Numbered from the stretch's first letter, positions 24,736 to 36,654 are shown. The stretch is DNA of 64,000 nt from Avena insularis (GCA_023614405.1 CM042688.1:375149331-375213330), one strand, 5' to 3'. A program made the numbers and translations. Notes: a model not told the origin generated them from the letters alone.

Positions 24736-25292
24736 ATCCTGCACATACTTGTACCAGTGTTGTAAAGTTCGTATATATGCTGTGTATAATTGATTGACGT
24801 TGATGTATAAAAGAGCTTCCTAGCGTGTATGTTTTGTGAGTCCGTTGCATTATGCGATTCCTTTTCGTTAGCCTGGCTTTGTGTTTATCTCAGTCCCTTG
24901 TCAACCTGTCAGGTGCGTTGCAACTGGGTTGATGTTTTGTCAAGGGTTTCGATTGGTGTCCCAGCTACTCAGGATATCGCGTTTTAGTTCGTAGAACAAA
25001 TGTGTGTAGGGTGGTGTAGCCCCCGAGTGTATGATTTGCAAAAAATTAAGGAAAACACGGAGTTTTGGGGAACTTAGCTTTATTTATTCGCGGGATAGTA
25101 TGAAGTACAATGTGTGACTAAGTAGCGTTCGCTGAGTAGCCTTATTTGCAATGTAAAAGTAAAAGGCGACTAAGGGTAGAAGCACCGCAGCTGCGCGACG
25201 TTCTAGAGGTTGCAGTATGTGACTCCTGTCTTTAAATCTTGAAGGCGGTAGGCGCCACCTGGGATTACTTCTGTAATCACGTATGGTCCCTC
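24736..25292. other. Spacer between antisense modules and integrase of element B
   Basis: No gene was recognised. It contains another copy of the polypurine-tract complement (CCCCCGAGTG at 25020-25029) and probably the 3' end of the antisense transcript, judged from its AT-rich composition around 24760-24800. Confidence 0.5.
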
Positions 25293-26480
25293 CTAGGGGG
25301 ACTCGAGCTTGAGATGCCCATGATGTTTCAATCGCAGGACCAGGTCGCCTTCGACGAAGGACCTAGGGCGTAGTCTCCTGCTGTGGTAGTTGCGCAGGTT
25401 CTGCAGGTAGATCGTTGATCTTTCCGTGGCAATTTCCCTTGGCTCGTCGATGAGGTCGATGGAGTCTTCGAGTGCTAGAGTTGACTCCTGCTCGCTGTAA
25501 GTGACCACGCGCGGTTCTTTGTATCGTACTTCGGCAGGTATCACCGCTTTAGCCCCGTGCACCATGAAGAACGGGGTGTACCCTGTAGCACTGTTTGGAG
25601 TTGTGCGTAAGCTCCAGAGTACTGATTGTAGTTCGTCTGGCCAGCAACCTGCGGCCTGTGCGAGTGGCCGGAGGAGCCGCTTCTTGATGCCGCCGCAGAC
25701 AAGCCCATTAGCTTTTTTGACCTGACCATTGGTCTGTGGATGTGCTACTGAGGCATAGCTGATGTTGATTCCCAGATTCTCGTAGAATTCTTTGAACTCC
25801 TTGGATGTGAAGTTCGTCTCATTGTCTGTGATGATGCTGTGTGGCACTCCGAAGTGGTAGACGATGGACTCGAAGAACTTGACTGCGTTGTGCCCTGATT
25901 GATTGGTCACTGGCATGGCCTCTATCCACTTGGTGAATTTGTCGACTGCGACCAGGAGGTAGACGTAGCCTCCTCGTGAGGACTTTGGGAGCTTGCCGAC
26001 CATGTCGAGTCCCCATTGCGCGAAGGGCCAGGATAATGGTATTGGATGGAGCTCTGTGCTAGGTGTGTGCGTCTTGTTCGCGAATCGCTGGCACGCATTG
26101 CATTTCTGGACGATGTCCTTGGCGTCGCGCATGGCCGTAGGCCAGTAGAATCTAGCTCGTAGAGCTTTGGCGACAAGGGCGCGACTGCCTGCGTGGTGCC
26201 CACAGGTCCCCTCATGAATGTCGAGGAGGACACCTCTTCCATCGGCCGTGGAGACGCATCGTTGGAGTACTCCTGTGATGTTGCGCTTGTATAGTTCGTC
26301 GTTGATAACAGCGAATGCCTTGGATCGCCGCGCGATGTGCTCTGCATCAGTCGGATCGTCCGATAGCCTCTTGTTGAGGAGGTACGTGATGTATGATTGG
26401 GTCCAGGATGGCTCGATCATCATGACGCTCATTGGTCCTTCGAGTCCTGTATCCAGCTCCAAGTTGTCAAATGCCATTGG
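25293..26480 (-). pseudogene. Element B integrase
   Basis: The minus-strand frame has the zinc-binding region (HEGTCGHHAGSRALVAKALR, then VQKCNACQRF) and the catalytic core with Asp in WGLDMVGKLP and Asp in IITDNETNF. The third catalytic residue is lost: the motif normally read as NGQVERAN is NGQVKKAN here (about 25708-25731), a Glu-to-Lys change from a single G-to-A on the coding strand. The C-terminal part (LVLRLKHHGHLKLESP) ends at 25293. No chromodomain is seen, in keeping with the Tat lineage. It is in the same frame as RNase H, RT, protease and most of gag. Confidence 0.9.
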
Positions 26481-27335
26481 CTCATTGGGCGGCGTAGCCC
26501 CCGAGTCCGTTGTTGTGCTTGTTTTCTTCTCTGCGGCCTTTGGCTTGATGGAGCATTCGCAGATGCGCTCGAGAAATACCCTAGGTGGTATGGGGTCGCA
26601 GGTAGAGCCTATGTTGGCGAGTGCGTCCGCCTCTTCATTGCTTTCGCGGCCTATGTGCTGCAGCTCGCAGCTGTCAAAGTCTCCTTCGAGTGTGTCGTAG
26701 AGGTCGTGGTAGGTGATCATGTTGTCGTTTAGTGTGTCGCACTCGTGCATTATCTTGTTGACGACCAGCTTGGAGTTGCCATATATTATGAGCCTTTTGG
26801 CGCCGCAAGATTTTGCCATCCTCATCCCGTGTAGCAGGGCCTCGTATTCAGCTTCGTTGTTGGAGGCGGTGAACTGCATTCGCAGGATATATTTCAGCTT
26901 GTCCCCATGGGGCGATGTCAGTATGACACCTGCACCAACTCCGTCCTGCTTGGATCCGTCGAAGTGCATTGTCCAGAGGTAGTACATATCTGGTTTTTCG
27001 GGGAGCTGGTTCTCCATCCAGTGCACAAGGAAGTCAGGGAGAACTTGTGACTTGATTGCATCGCGTTTTTCAAATGTGATGTCTCGTGGAGACAGTTCGA
27101 TTCCCCAAAGTGCGACTCATCCTATGGCGTCGGGATTGTTGAGGATGTGCCCAAGCGGGGCGTCGTTGACTACCATGATTGGGTGTTCTTGGAAGTAGTG
27201 GCGCAGTCGCCGGGCCATCATGAAGATGTCGTATGCCAGTTTCTGGTAGTGCGGGTACCGCTGTTTTGTAGGCGTAAGTACCTCGCTGAGGTAGTAGACT
27301 GGGCGTTGTACCCCGTGGACCTTGTTTTCCTCGGC
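26481..27335 (-). pseudogene. Element B RNase H and connection region
   Basis: RNase H starts near 26970 (MHFDGSKQDGVGAGVIL) and includes ASNNEAEYEALLHGMRMAKS, IIYGNSKLVV and NEEADALANIGS. The usual Asp in the YGDS motif is Asn here, so one catalytic residue is changed, again G-to-A on the coding strand. An in-frame TGA at about 27117 separates it from the upstream connection segment (VYYLSEVLTPTKQRYPHYQK). The role is removal of RNA from RNA-DNA hybrids during reverse transcription. Confidence 0.85.
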
Positions 27336-28412
27336 TCATTCGACTACGAGCACTGTTCTGACCACCTCGTTGGTGGCGGATATGTATAGCAACATCGGTT
27401 CCCTTTCTCGTGGGGTCACCAGTACTTGTGAGGTGGATAGCAGGCGCTTGAGGTCTTCGAATGCTTCCTGCGCCTCATTGGTCCACTCGAACTTGTCAGC
27501 CTTGCGGAGGAGTTGGTAGAAGGGCAGTGCCTTTTTGCCCATCCGACTGATAAATCGACTGAGAGCCGCGATTCGCCCAACCAGCTGTTGGATGCCCCTT
27601 ATGTTTTTTGGCTTCTCCATGGCCAGTATGGCTTTTATTTTCTTCAGGTTTGCTTCGATCCCTCTCGTGGAGATAAGGTACCCGAGTAGTTGCCCAGATG
27701 GTACGCCGAAGGCACACTTGTCTGGATTGAGCTTGATCCGGTAGCGATCGAGGTTGGCGAAGGTTTTGCGCAAATCGTCGATTAGTGAGGCTTCCTCTTT
27801 GGTCTTGATTACTATGTCGTCGACATAGACTTGAATGTTGCGACCGAGTTGGTTCTTGAGGCAAGCCTGCATGCACCGCTGGTAGGTGGCTCCTGCGTTC
27901 TTTAGCCCGAAGGGCATTGTGTTGTAGCAGAACACACCAAAAGGCATTGTAAACGCTATTTTTTCTTGGTCTTCCTCCTTCATTTGAATCTGGTTATAGC
28001 CTGAGTAGGCGTCGAGGAAGAAGAGGCGCTCGCGTCCCGCGGTGGAGTCGATGATCTGGTCCATTCGCGATAACGGGAAGTGGTCTTTTGGACAGTGCTT
28101 ATTCAAAGAGGTGGAGTCCACGCACATCCACAGGATATCCGTGTCCTTATTTGGTACCAACACCGTGTTGGCGAGCCAAGTGCTTTCCTTGATCTCGCGT
28201 ATGAATTTGGCATCGAGGAGTCTGTTGATCTCCATTCCGACTGCCTTTGCTCTTGGCTCAGATAATCGCCGGATTGTTTGCTTGACTGGCCTTGCATCTG
28301 GGTTGACATTGAGTGCGTGCTCGGCGAATTCCTTGGGAAACCCTGGCATGTCCGCTAGACACCAGGTGAAAATTTCCCAGTGCTCACGGAGGAATTCGAC
28401 GAGTGCGGGTTC
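27336..28412 (-). pseudogene. Element B reverse transcriptase
   Basis: A 337-codon open frame (28349-27336) covers most of RT: VKQTIRRLSEPRAKAVGMEI, MPFGLKNAGATYQRCM, and the intact catalytic motif VYVDDIVIKT at about 27800-27840. It ends at a TAG at 27336-27338 and is preceded by a stop at 28413-28415, both in frame with the rest of pol. The sequence style (AGATYQ, YVDDIVIKT) is typical of Tat elements. Confidence 0.92.
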
Positions 28413-29150
28413 CTATGCGGGACTCAAGTTGTTGGCGATGAGGGCCGTTTTGGCGGGATCCGATGGGTGGACCTGGACTTTCTTCGTGTGCACTGATGAG
28501 TCGAAGGACAAGTCGTGTGAGCTTGGCCGGCTTAGGGGAGGTAGACTATTGTCCGTCGATTCCTTCAATCTTGCGAGTTCCTCCTGCATGCCGAAGGACT
28601 GGGAGATTCTATTGAATTCCCTATCGCAGCTGTCGGACCTCTCGAAGCTTCCGTTGATTGTGATGACGCCGTTAGGTCCTGGCATTTTCATCTATAGGTA
28701 GGCGTAGTGTGACACCACCATGAACCTCGCGAACGCGACACGTCCGAGGATGCAGTGGTACTATGAGGGCCAGTCGACGACTTCAAAGTAGATGCGCTCA
28801 CGCCGAAAGTTTTTCGGTGTGCTGAAGATGACGTCGAGGTTGATTTTACCAAGGGGATATACGCCCTTGCCTGGGACGATGCCATGGAATGTTGTGTCTG
28901 AGGCTTCTAAGCAAGTCAGAGGGATCCTCATTGCTCGCAAGGTACTCGCGAATATAAGGTTGATGCCACTTTCGCCGTCCATGAAGATGTGGCTCATGTC
29001 GAAGCCTCTGATTTGCACCTCGAGTACGAGGGGAAAATGTCCTGGACGAGGTACTTGGGGCGGATGGCCGCGCTTGTCGAAGGTGATGCAGGACTCGCTT
29101 CCGCTGAGGTACTCAGTGGTGGATGGTGGCAAGTTTGTGGCCAAGTTGAC
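28413..29150 (-). pseudogene. Element B aspartic protease and linker
   Basis: The frame 29144-28761 includes PLVLEVQIRGFDMSHIFMDG followed by ESGINLIFASTL. The active-site triplet region, usually DGGS, reads DGES. Stops at 28761-28763 and 28692-28694 interrupt the domain end (FARFMVVSHYAYL). The linker 28691-28413 leads into RT. All pieces share one reading frame. Confidence 0.85.
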
Positions 29151-31591
29151 TTAGCGATTGATGGCCTTTTGCACCCTATTCGAGGGGCGCCCCTTTTGGA
29201 TCATCATGGTACCCATGGCTCGTGGGTATGGTTCGCCTCCCTTGTGCTGGTCTGGCACAACTGCATTTGGGGGTAGTCCAGGTGGTGGTAGCGGAGCGCC
29301 ATGTGCCACAGCCCCTGGAGCTTCTCCGTAGCTCCTTTCGACTGTGCGGTGATTCATCCGAACTAGTCCCTCGTGTAGTTTGAGGAACTCGCGGCAGTCC
29401 TTGAGGAGGTGGCTGGACTTCTTCTTCCCGTCATGCTTGTCGATGTAGAAGTGCACAGTGCATGGCCCGAACAGTTTATCTTCAATGGATGCTGTGGGTG
29501 CCTCATCACGATTGCGGCGCTGCCACACTTGCGTGGTTTTTCCGGAGTCATGGTATCCACCGCTACGGTAGCCGCTGTTGCGGTTGTCGTCACGCCTGTC
29601 GGCGTAGCCGGCTGCGACCATGTTGACGTCGTCGTGGTCATCGTAGACGCGCAGGCGGCGTTTGCTTCGGCGGTCGCGTCGGCGCTCGAGCTCTGCCTCG
29701 TCATCAGAGTGAACGCGATTTTTTACCGAGTCCTCTCCATCTGCCTAGCGATTCGCGATTTCCATTAGGTGGTCGATGGTTTTGGGCTTTGAGCGGCCCA
29801 GCTCCTCCCTGAGCTCTATGCGACGTACGCCGCCGTTGAATGCGTCAATGGCGTGATCCTCCGAGATGTTCTCTGTGGACTTCTTGATGATGGATCACCT
29901 CTGGATGTAGGAGCGTAGCGATTCGCCCGATCTTTGCTGGCAGCATCTCAGCTCTTCGATTGATGCAGGCCGTTTGTATGTGCCCTTGAAGTTGCGCACG
30001 AAGCTGTAAACCAGCTCTTCCCAACTGCGAATAGATCCACGTGGGAGGTTGTTGATCCATGCTCGGGCGGTGCCTTGCAGCTGTAGATGTAGGAATTGCA
30101 TGGCCGTGGTTCGACTTCCGCCGTGAAGCCTGACAAAGGAGATGTGGTCCTCCAACCAGATCTTCGGGTCCTGTAGGCCGTCAAACTTCGGGTTCTCCGA
30201 TGGTAGTTTAAACCCCTTGGGCATTCGCTTTTTCCCGATGGCCCTGCAGAAGCATCTGGCGCCACAGAGCTCCACATCTTCGTCTTCTGAGTCAGTCGAC
30301 CGAGCACGTCGCACCCTTGATTTGTCGATCTTGCGTTGCGTGAGGTCATCGCGGGCATCATAGTCATGGTCATGTCGCCGTGAGCGGTGATGTCGAGACA
30401 GGTTGTGACTGTCGTCGCTGGATGAGGCCGAGGAGTAGCGCTTTGCTAGCACCTTGCCTTTCTTCGGCTCCGGTGTAGGCTCCTTCTCGAGGGCAGCCTC
30501 GATTATCCCCAAGCCTGCGATCGTAGATTGGTGCATGGAGGCCTGAGGATCTCCGGCCGGCGGTTGATTGTTGAGGAGGTACATGGTGGCTGCTGTTACC
30601 GCATCTTGCAGCGTCTTCGGGACCACGTTGCCCCGTGTGTCGACTGTCATAGAGCTGAAGTCGAGGACTTTTGCAGCTTCTATGTGTTCTTGCTCGGTAA
30701 GATGGGCCATCCAGGATCGTCTTTTGTTTGTGATGTGCTCGTTGCCCTTTGAATAGGATCCTCCGTGGGAGGAGAGCCCAGCACGTCGAAGACTCGACTC
30801 ATCTGCCGCCTTCTTGCGCGCTTCGAGTTGCACAAGTGTATGCACTTGGCGTCTGTATTCCTCCTTCAGGAGCCAATTGTAGCCCATCAGCATGTTCTGC
30901 AGGGAGTCGAGATTCAAGGGATTGCCTCGTAGGGCTTCTCGGCAGCGGGCCCACTCGTTGTCATTGAGCTTGATGACAACGCGCTCTCCCATATTTTCAT
31001 TTACCATGGTTGGTGGTTCGATTGCTCCTCCGTTGTTGACGGGGGCGCTGTTTCCACCGTTGCCACCATTAGGTATGTCGCTGTTAGGCGGGTCGGTTTC
31101 GTTGCCACGGTTTCCCATGTTGTCGCGATTGGCAGAGGTGTCGCCCGCGTTAATAACAACGCACATGAAGTGGTTGGGGAAGATGCTGCTCCCGCAACTT
31201 TCAGATCCGGAACCGTAGGCTCCACTTTAGTTGCTAGATCGCTTAGATCGGATTCGCGACTGCTGTCGCTGACCGTATTCTCGACAGTTGTCGAGGCTTT
31301 GAGCTCGCTGAGGACGTCGATCGGTGGAGGGAACCACGACGCTGGAGCAATCGATGGCACCATCGGCTGGTCAGGCATGCGAAAAGTTCCCATCTGACTA
31401 ACTCGGAAGTGGAAGCTCCCGATCGCCAAGCTGATTCCGTCGCCCACGGACTCGAAAGACGGACGAGTGGCCGACGTGTGGACGGTGAAGTCGAACGCGC
31501 CGAAGACCTGGCAAATCTCCGCTGTTGCGGAGTTGTAGATCGCGGTTGATGGGGCCGAAGAAGCCACAACATCATCACTCCTAGTTCCCAT
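29151..31591 (-). pseudogene. Element B gag
   Basis: The first Met (31591) overlaps the primer-binding site. An N-terminal extension in one frame (MGTRSDDVVASSAPSTAIYN, later MGTFRMPDQPMVPSIAP) gives way near 31180 to the main frame, which is open from 31166 to 29895. That frame includes the capsid-like motif FDGLQDPKIWLEDHISFVRL and LQLQGTARAWINNLPRGS. Stops at 29895-29897 and about 29745 precede the tail, which has a Cys/His cluster (CTVHFYIDKHDGKKKSSHLL then KDC) instead of a classic zinc knuckle. The stop at 29151 separates gag from protease. Confidence 0.88.
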
Positions 31592-31604
31592 AGACGATGC
31601 CAAT
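31584..31604 (-). promoter_or_regulatory. Primer-binding site of element B
   Basis: On the minus strand the sequence after the LTR is ATTGGCATCGTCTATGGGA, close to the TGGCGCCGTCTGTGGGA site used by several grass Tat-type elements. Two or three mismatches are consistent with age. Confidence 0.7.
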
Positions 31605-32093
31605 TGATGAGGGTTTAACTCATCAATGCCCATTGTTATGGACTTGGGTTTTGGAGAAGGAGGGAGCGCTGGAGACATCTATCAGCTAGCAAACAGACAC
31701 ACAGGGGACTCGAAGATTTACCCAGGTTCAGGCCTTGTAGAGGTCCCTACTCCTGCTTGTCTGCTCGTGGAATTATCAAAGGAATCGAGGATTACAATGG
31801 TGCGCAAATGCAATATGGCAAGAGTTGTGGAAACTAGGGGTGTGTGTGTCATCCTCGCCGCCCCCTCTTAGCATTTATATAGATAGGCTATGTCTCAGGT
31901 AGCAGGTCGAGTCGGTTACAAGTTAGGGTTTTCCCCTTTGAACTTTCTATCTTTAGTTTCTTCTTGTTCTTCAAGCAATCGAGAGTCCGTAGGCTACTCG
32001 AATTATTCATTTGGGCCTTGGCAACACCGTGGGCCTCTATGTGTTCAGGCCATATATACCAAGCTCGAGTACCTATAGGGTGTACCCATGTCA
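31605..32093 (-). repeat. Element B right LTR (5' LTR in element orientation)
   Basis: This is the 489-bp partner of 4503-4991. A minus-strand TATA-like box (CTATATAAATG, about 31873-31883) is the probable promoter of the B genomic RNA. The duplication CTTAG follows at 32094-32098. Confidence 0.92.
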
Positions 32094-32098
32094 CTTAG

Positions 32099-33697
32099 TG
32101 TACTAAGTAGACTAGTTAAGTATTGTTTGGTGATTGTGTATTCCGTATGTATTTATAGACGATAGTACCGACCAAGTCTACGAGGAGGAGGAAAAGAATT
32201 TCAACCACTGCACCAAACAAGGCAGGCTATTATTGGCAAGCTAATACTTGAAAGCCATCATTAACAATGCAAGATCACCCTTGCAAGCTATTGTTAGCAA
32301 ACTAGAATTAAACAAGATAACCTAAGCAAAATGCACTAGGCATGCTTTGGTTATACTTTTTGACTTATACCTGCTCCAAGTTTTATTTACAAGCTTTATT
32401 TCCTTTTCTTTACCAAAGTTCTTTAGTTTGTTTATAGGTAGCATAAAGAGTATAAAACTTGACCGATCTAGTTAGACTTATATGTCATTCTATGGCATGA
32501 CATTTGACATTAGCATTCCACATTAGTGAACACTCTTAACTTAGTAGTTTAGAGCTAAACCAAAACTTGATTCACTTTAGATGGGAATACTTGGTGAAAA
32601 TGATTTTTGAAAACCTTGGAATGGGGAGTCATTCTATAGAAACGTTTTGACATGTGTTGAGAAACACCAATGGTTTATGATGATGATGAAAATGTTAAGG
32701 CATGAGCCTTAGCCCTTTTATAAAAACTTATGGTTGGGTTCGGATGCGATACCATTCCAATTTTACCGTACAACCACAATACCTGAATTGGGTAAGGCTT
32801 AGCCAGAAGTTTATATGCATTAGTATTAGTTCCCTCGCGGGAGAGGTTTGAGCTGAGGCTACCTCTCAATGTTGTCCACCTATGCAGTGCCCAGGATGAT
32901 AGATGGTCATGGCTGGGAGGCCATACTCATAGGAGAGGTGCTTATACTAGAGTGTGTAAAGGAAGGTTATGTTTGATTATTTGCATACTAAGTATGATGA
33001 TTCAAGGGTATCCCTGACAGATGTATCAAATCTTTTGGTGAAAGTGTACCACCTCTACAGAGTGTCAAACTATTGAAATAGCCGCATCCGTGGTTATGGA
33101 CAGTTGGAGTGGCCATACTGTTCTGTTGTCAGATGTTTTGAAAACGACTTATGAAATGAATGGTGACATGACTTGACCACAACAGAGTTGTGACTATAAC
33201 AACTAAGTTCCCACTTAGGTGTTTTCAAACTTTATTTTATCTTTCTTTGTTTATGAACTTAGCTTAGGTTTCAAACTTAGTTGTACAAATAAACTTAGAA
33301 CTTAGCATTCCTACTAGAACTATCTTACTTGTTAGTGATAGTTTGCGAGTACTTAAAGAGTACTCATGGCTTTGTACCTGGCTATTCCTATGGCCAGACT
33401 ATGAGGAGGACTACCCGGAAGGAGGACAGCAGGACGGCTACGACAACTAGGATCATCTCCCATCGTTAGCATTGCCTGTGACTCTGAAGATGGACCACAC
33501 CGCTATGCTATTTGTTCTACTACTTGATTGTACTAAGACTGGATCATGAGATCCTTTATCTGTGTAAGACCTTATTATGGTTTGTAATGGATGATGTACT
33601 GTGATATCCAATCTGTTGTGTCTCACAAAAATGGTAATGCTGGGATTGTGATGTATGGCATAACATGCATCTGGGATTAAAAATCCGGGTGTTGACA
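32099..33697 (+). repeat. Element A 5' LTR, second segment
   Basis: This resumes the LTR split by B and runs to GTGTTGACA at 33697. It is collinear with 41872-43372 of the 3' LTR. About 115 bp at 32449-32563 are missing from the 3' LTR near 42238, with AAACTTGA/AAGACTTGA at the join. It also carries the conserved CGTGGTTATGGACAGTTGGAG block at about 33089. Confidence 0.92.
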
Positions 33698-33700
33698 AGT

Positions 33701-33718
33701 TGGTATCAGAGCCATTCT
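33701..33718 (+). promoter_or_regulatory. Primer-binding site of element A
   Basis: TGGTATCAGAGCCATTCT begins three bases after the LTR end. It matches the initiator-Met tRNA primer site used by Tekay and many other plant LTR elements. Confidence 0.9.
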
Positions 33719-33956
33719 AACCATAGGAGACCCTAGTTAGAATGGATGTCCGAACAAAAACTTAGTTTCAAAAACCAAAGTGAGTATTTATGAAATCTAT
33801 TTTCTCTCTTACCCTTGGGAATTCTACTCTCAAAAAAATTCATGTTCCGCCAAATTCTTACATTACTACATTAAACTTTGACACACTTGATCACTTCACT
33901 AACTTTCTCATCCTAAATTCTTATAGACAGAAACTCAATACAGCAAGTTCTAGCAG

Positions 33957-34700
33957 TTGGGAAACGGAGGCCAACTGATCTTCGAGAGGGATCTTGATGC
34001 ACTATCTGAGTACTTGCAACGTCCTCATCCGGAATTTCTTGGAGCTCAACTCCCGGGTCTACCAGGCAGAGATTTACAATGGCTAGTAACTGCAGATCTT
34101 CGAGGCAAGATAGAAGCACCAATGTCCGAGAGGATTCAGTTCTCAGTGAGAGAGAACAACTAGCTAGATGGATTAGCAAGGCAATGCATGAAGCTCTCAC
34201 TCGTCTTTGTGCCTAGAGTGTCAACAGAATCCAAGGAACCCGCTTTGTTCACTATGCAAGGCGTGATTCCATGGGAATGCCTCTAGAGATGGACAATGCT
34301 AGAGAGAATATTGAAGCGTCAAGTGGAGAATCTCGACTTCCTGCTGTACGACAGACAGAATGAGTTGGACAATGCTAGAGAGTTCGCCAACCACAACCTC
34401 GCCCTTGATGCCTAGAAGGCCCAGACTTTCTCACTGCTCGTCAAGGATCGTCAGTCTCTTCGTCGTCAACGCGCAAAGAAGGATCGCACAATGCACCGTC
34501 TTCTCAAGAAGGTGGCCGACCTCGAGAAGACCATCAAAGAGCAAGAAGCTTAGCTTGCAGCAAAGGAAGAAGAAGAGGAAGGTGAAGATATCTAAGGAGA
34601 TATTGACTCATACCTCACCAATGATGATGACTATCTGGAGGAGGATGCCATGGACTTCTACACCGAGGATGATGACTCCGACTTCATCGATGATGAGTAG
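33957..34700 (+). pseudogene. Element A accessory reading frame upstream of gag
   Basis: An extra coding region precedes gag. It starts in frame at about 33957 (GNGGQLIFERDLDALSEYLQ, then RPHPEFLGAQLPGLPGRD). No ATG is visible; TTCTAGCAG just upstream resembles an intron acceptor, so an earlier exon is possible. After a TAG at 34161 and a frameshift, it reads AMHEALTRLC and IQGTRFVHYARRDSMGMPLE, then FLLYDRQNELDNAREFANHN and a charged coiled-coil-like part (MHRLLKKVADLEKTIKEQEA). A very acidic tail (DDSDFIDDE) closes at 34698-34700. I do not recognise a function. Its position between the PBS and gag is unusual for a Tekay-type element. Confidence 0.6.
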
Positions 34701-34948
34701 ATGCACTAGAGCACTATCGTAGAGTGAGGAGTATCGGTCCCATTGTATCGTAGCTTGTAGAATGGTTCTTAAAACCACCTGTTTTCCTTTGATGTTGTGG
34801 TGTGTGTGTTTGTATCGTGTGCTTTGCTTGAATGAATGAAAAGAACTTAGTTGCAAAACCTGAGTCAAACTCAAAGTTTTAGCTTTGAAATCAAAACCAT
34901 GAACCTTAGAACTTTCCCTCTTACCCCTTTATCTACCTCCATCTTGAG

Positions 34949-36093
34949 ATGACTCGTGGAAACCAAGGAGGGAGCAGCTCATCGCAAGACCCAATGCTGC
35001 AGATTCTGCAGACTCTCATTGGAGGCCGTGAAGCTAGTAGGGCAGAGCGCCAAGCTAATCTAGCAACACTGCAGCAGATCGCCCAGATGTCTCACAACAC
35101 TCAGAACCATGGAAATCAGGATCATCATTGATCCAAACTAAAAAACTTCCAGAATACTAATCTCCCAATCTTTAGCACTTCGGAGAACCCACTGGATGCT
35201 GATGACTAGTTGCAAACAATGGAGAACAACTTAGAAGTAGCCGGAGTGGAGGCCAACGAGAAAGTTCTTTTTGCCACCCACTATTTGGCGGGAGATGCAA
35301 GAGCATGGTAGAACAGCACCCGCACAATGAAACATGATCAACTGATGACATGGGAAGCCTTCAAAATCAAGTTCAACCGCACCCACGTTCCGCAGGGTCT
35401 AGTCACTAGAATGAGAGATGAAATCAGAGAATTGAAGCAAGGCAGAATGACTATAGTGGAGTACCGTGACAGATTCTTGTACCTCGCCCGGTATGCACCT
35501 GATGACATCAACACGGAGGACAAGAAGAAGGAGAGATTCCTGAACGGACTGCATGATGAGATGCAGACTGTCCTCGTGAATATCTTTTTCGAGGATCTCG
35601 AAGAGCTAGTCGACTCTGCCATTCAGATGGAAGGGAAGATAAATCAAGCAAACAACAACCGCAAACGTCGGATGATGCACCAAGCTAGATCCAATAGTCA
35701 CCAGAAGTACCGTCCCAACCCGTATGCCGGATATGCCCTGCAGAACAATTGACCCCCAATGTCTCGCCCAAGCTACCCCAACCATAGCGGAGGAAATGTG
35801 AAGTTCGGAGGAAACAACAATCACCCCGGCAACTCCAGAAATTTCAACCGTGCACCTCCCAAGCACAACAACAACACAACAACACTGCACCCAGAACTGG
35901 AAGCAATATTGTGCCCGTGGCAGCGAAAGACAAGTCTCAGATTACTTGTTTCGAGTGTGGAGTGAAGGGTCACTACTCCAATGTGTGCCCCAAGAAGATT
36001 GCCGCCACTGCCAATGTGAATGCCCCAGCTCAACAGCAGCATCGTGTTCAACTAGGAAGAAGATTCACCCCAGGGAACCCTCACAACCGCAAC
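34949..36093 (+). pseudogene. Element A gag
   Basis: The frame begins at ATG 34949 (MTRGNQGGSSSSQDPMLQIL). Three nonsense codons (after QDHH, in LDADD and in DARAW) break the first 120 codons. The frame 35327-35752 holds the capsid core (MTWEAFKIKFNRTHVPQGLV, then YRDRFLYLARYAPDDI). After a frameshift near 35900, a zinc knuckle is clear in the next frame (CFECGVKGHYSNVC, about 35941-35985). The Asn/His-rich linker before the knuckle is slippery and prone to indels. Confidence 0.88.
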
Positions 36094-36654
36094 GGCCGTC
36101 TCTTCCACATGAACGCCGAGGAAGCCAAAGAAGCGCCAGATGTAGTGTTGGGTATGTTTTCTGTCAACTCGGTTTTAGTAAGAGTGTTGTTTGATTCTAG
36201 AGCATCGCACTCATTTGTCACCGAAGAATTTGCATGCACTAGTAAGATTCACCCAACCAACTTGAAGCATGTCATGATAGTTCAAATCCCCGGTTCAACT
36301 ACAAAAGCTAGAAAAATTTGTAAAGCTATGCCTATCAGAATACATGGGATACATTTTTATGCCAATCTAATAGTACTTGGAACCAAAGGTTTGGAAGTAG
36401 TACTAGGAATGGATTGGATGTCAAAGAATAAAGGATTGATTGACTGTGCCAAGAAATCCATCACCATGACCAGTAGCTCTAGAGTCTCATTAGAGCATAT
36501 ATCTGAAACCTTGCCCCGTCAATTCAAGTGCAATAAGAGTCTAGCCCTACCCACCATTGACCAAGTCAGAGTAGTCTGTGAATATCCTGACGTATTCCCA
36601 GATGAATTGCTAGGTATGCCCCAGATAGGGATATTGAGTTCATTATCGAACTAA
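36094..36654 (+). pseudogene. Element A aspartic protease
   Basis: The protease reads VLGMFSVNSVLVRVLFDS then RASHSFVTEEFACTS at about 36145-36240. The active-site Gly of DSG is changed to Arg (DSR), which should abolish activity. The domain ends with VVLGMDWMSKNKGLIDC. The frame continues to the start of RT (VVCEYPDVFPDELLGMP) and is lost by a 1-nt deletion near 36620, closing at 36654. Confidence 0.87.

Larger units (their letters stand above)
4503..32093 (-). mobile_element. Element B: Tat-lineage Ty3/gypsy retrotransposon carrying an antisense gene; host of element C
   Basis: The boundaries TGACGAAGG (4503) and CCCATGTCA (32093) are flanked by CTTAG on both sides (4498-4502 and 32094-32098). 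The LTRs are 489 bp each: 4503-4991 and 31605-32093. The primer-binding site (31584-31604, minus) and the polypurine tract (4992-5005, minus) give the orientation. Minus-strand gag-pol occupies 31591-25293. The large 3' region (4992-25292) contains an antisense intron-bearing gene into which element C (6908-21541) has inserted. Without C, B is about 13 kb. The protein style, the PBS and the antisense extra gene agree with the Tat lineage (for example maize Grande, which also has an extra gene near its 3' end). Confidence 0.92.
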
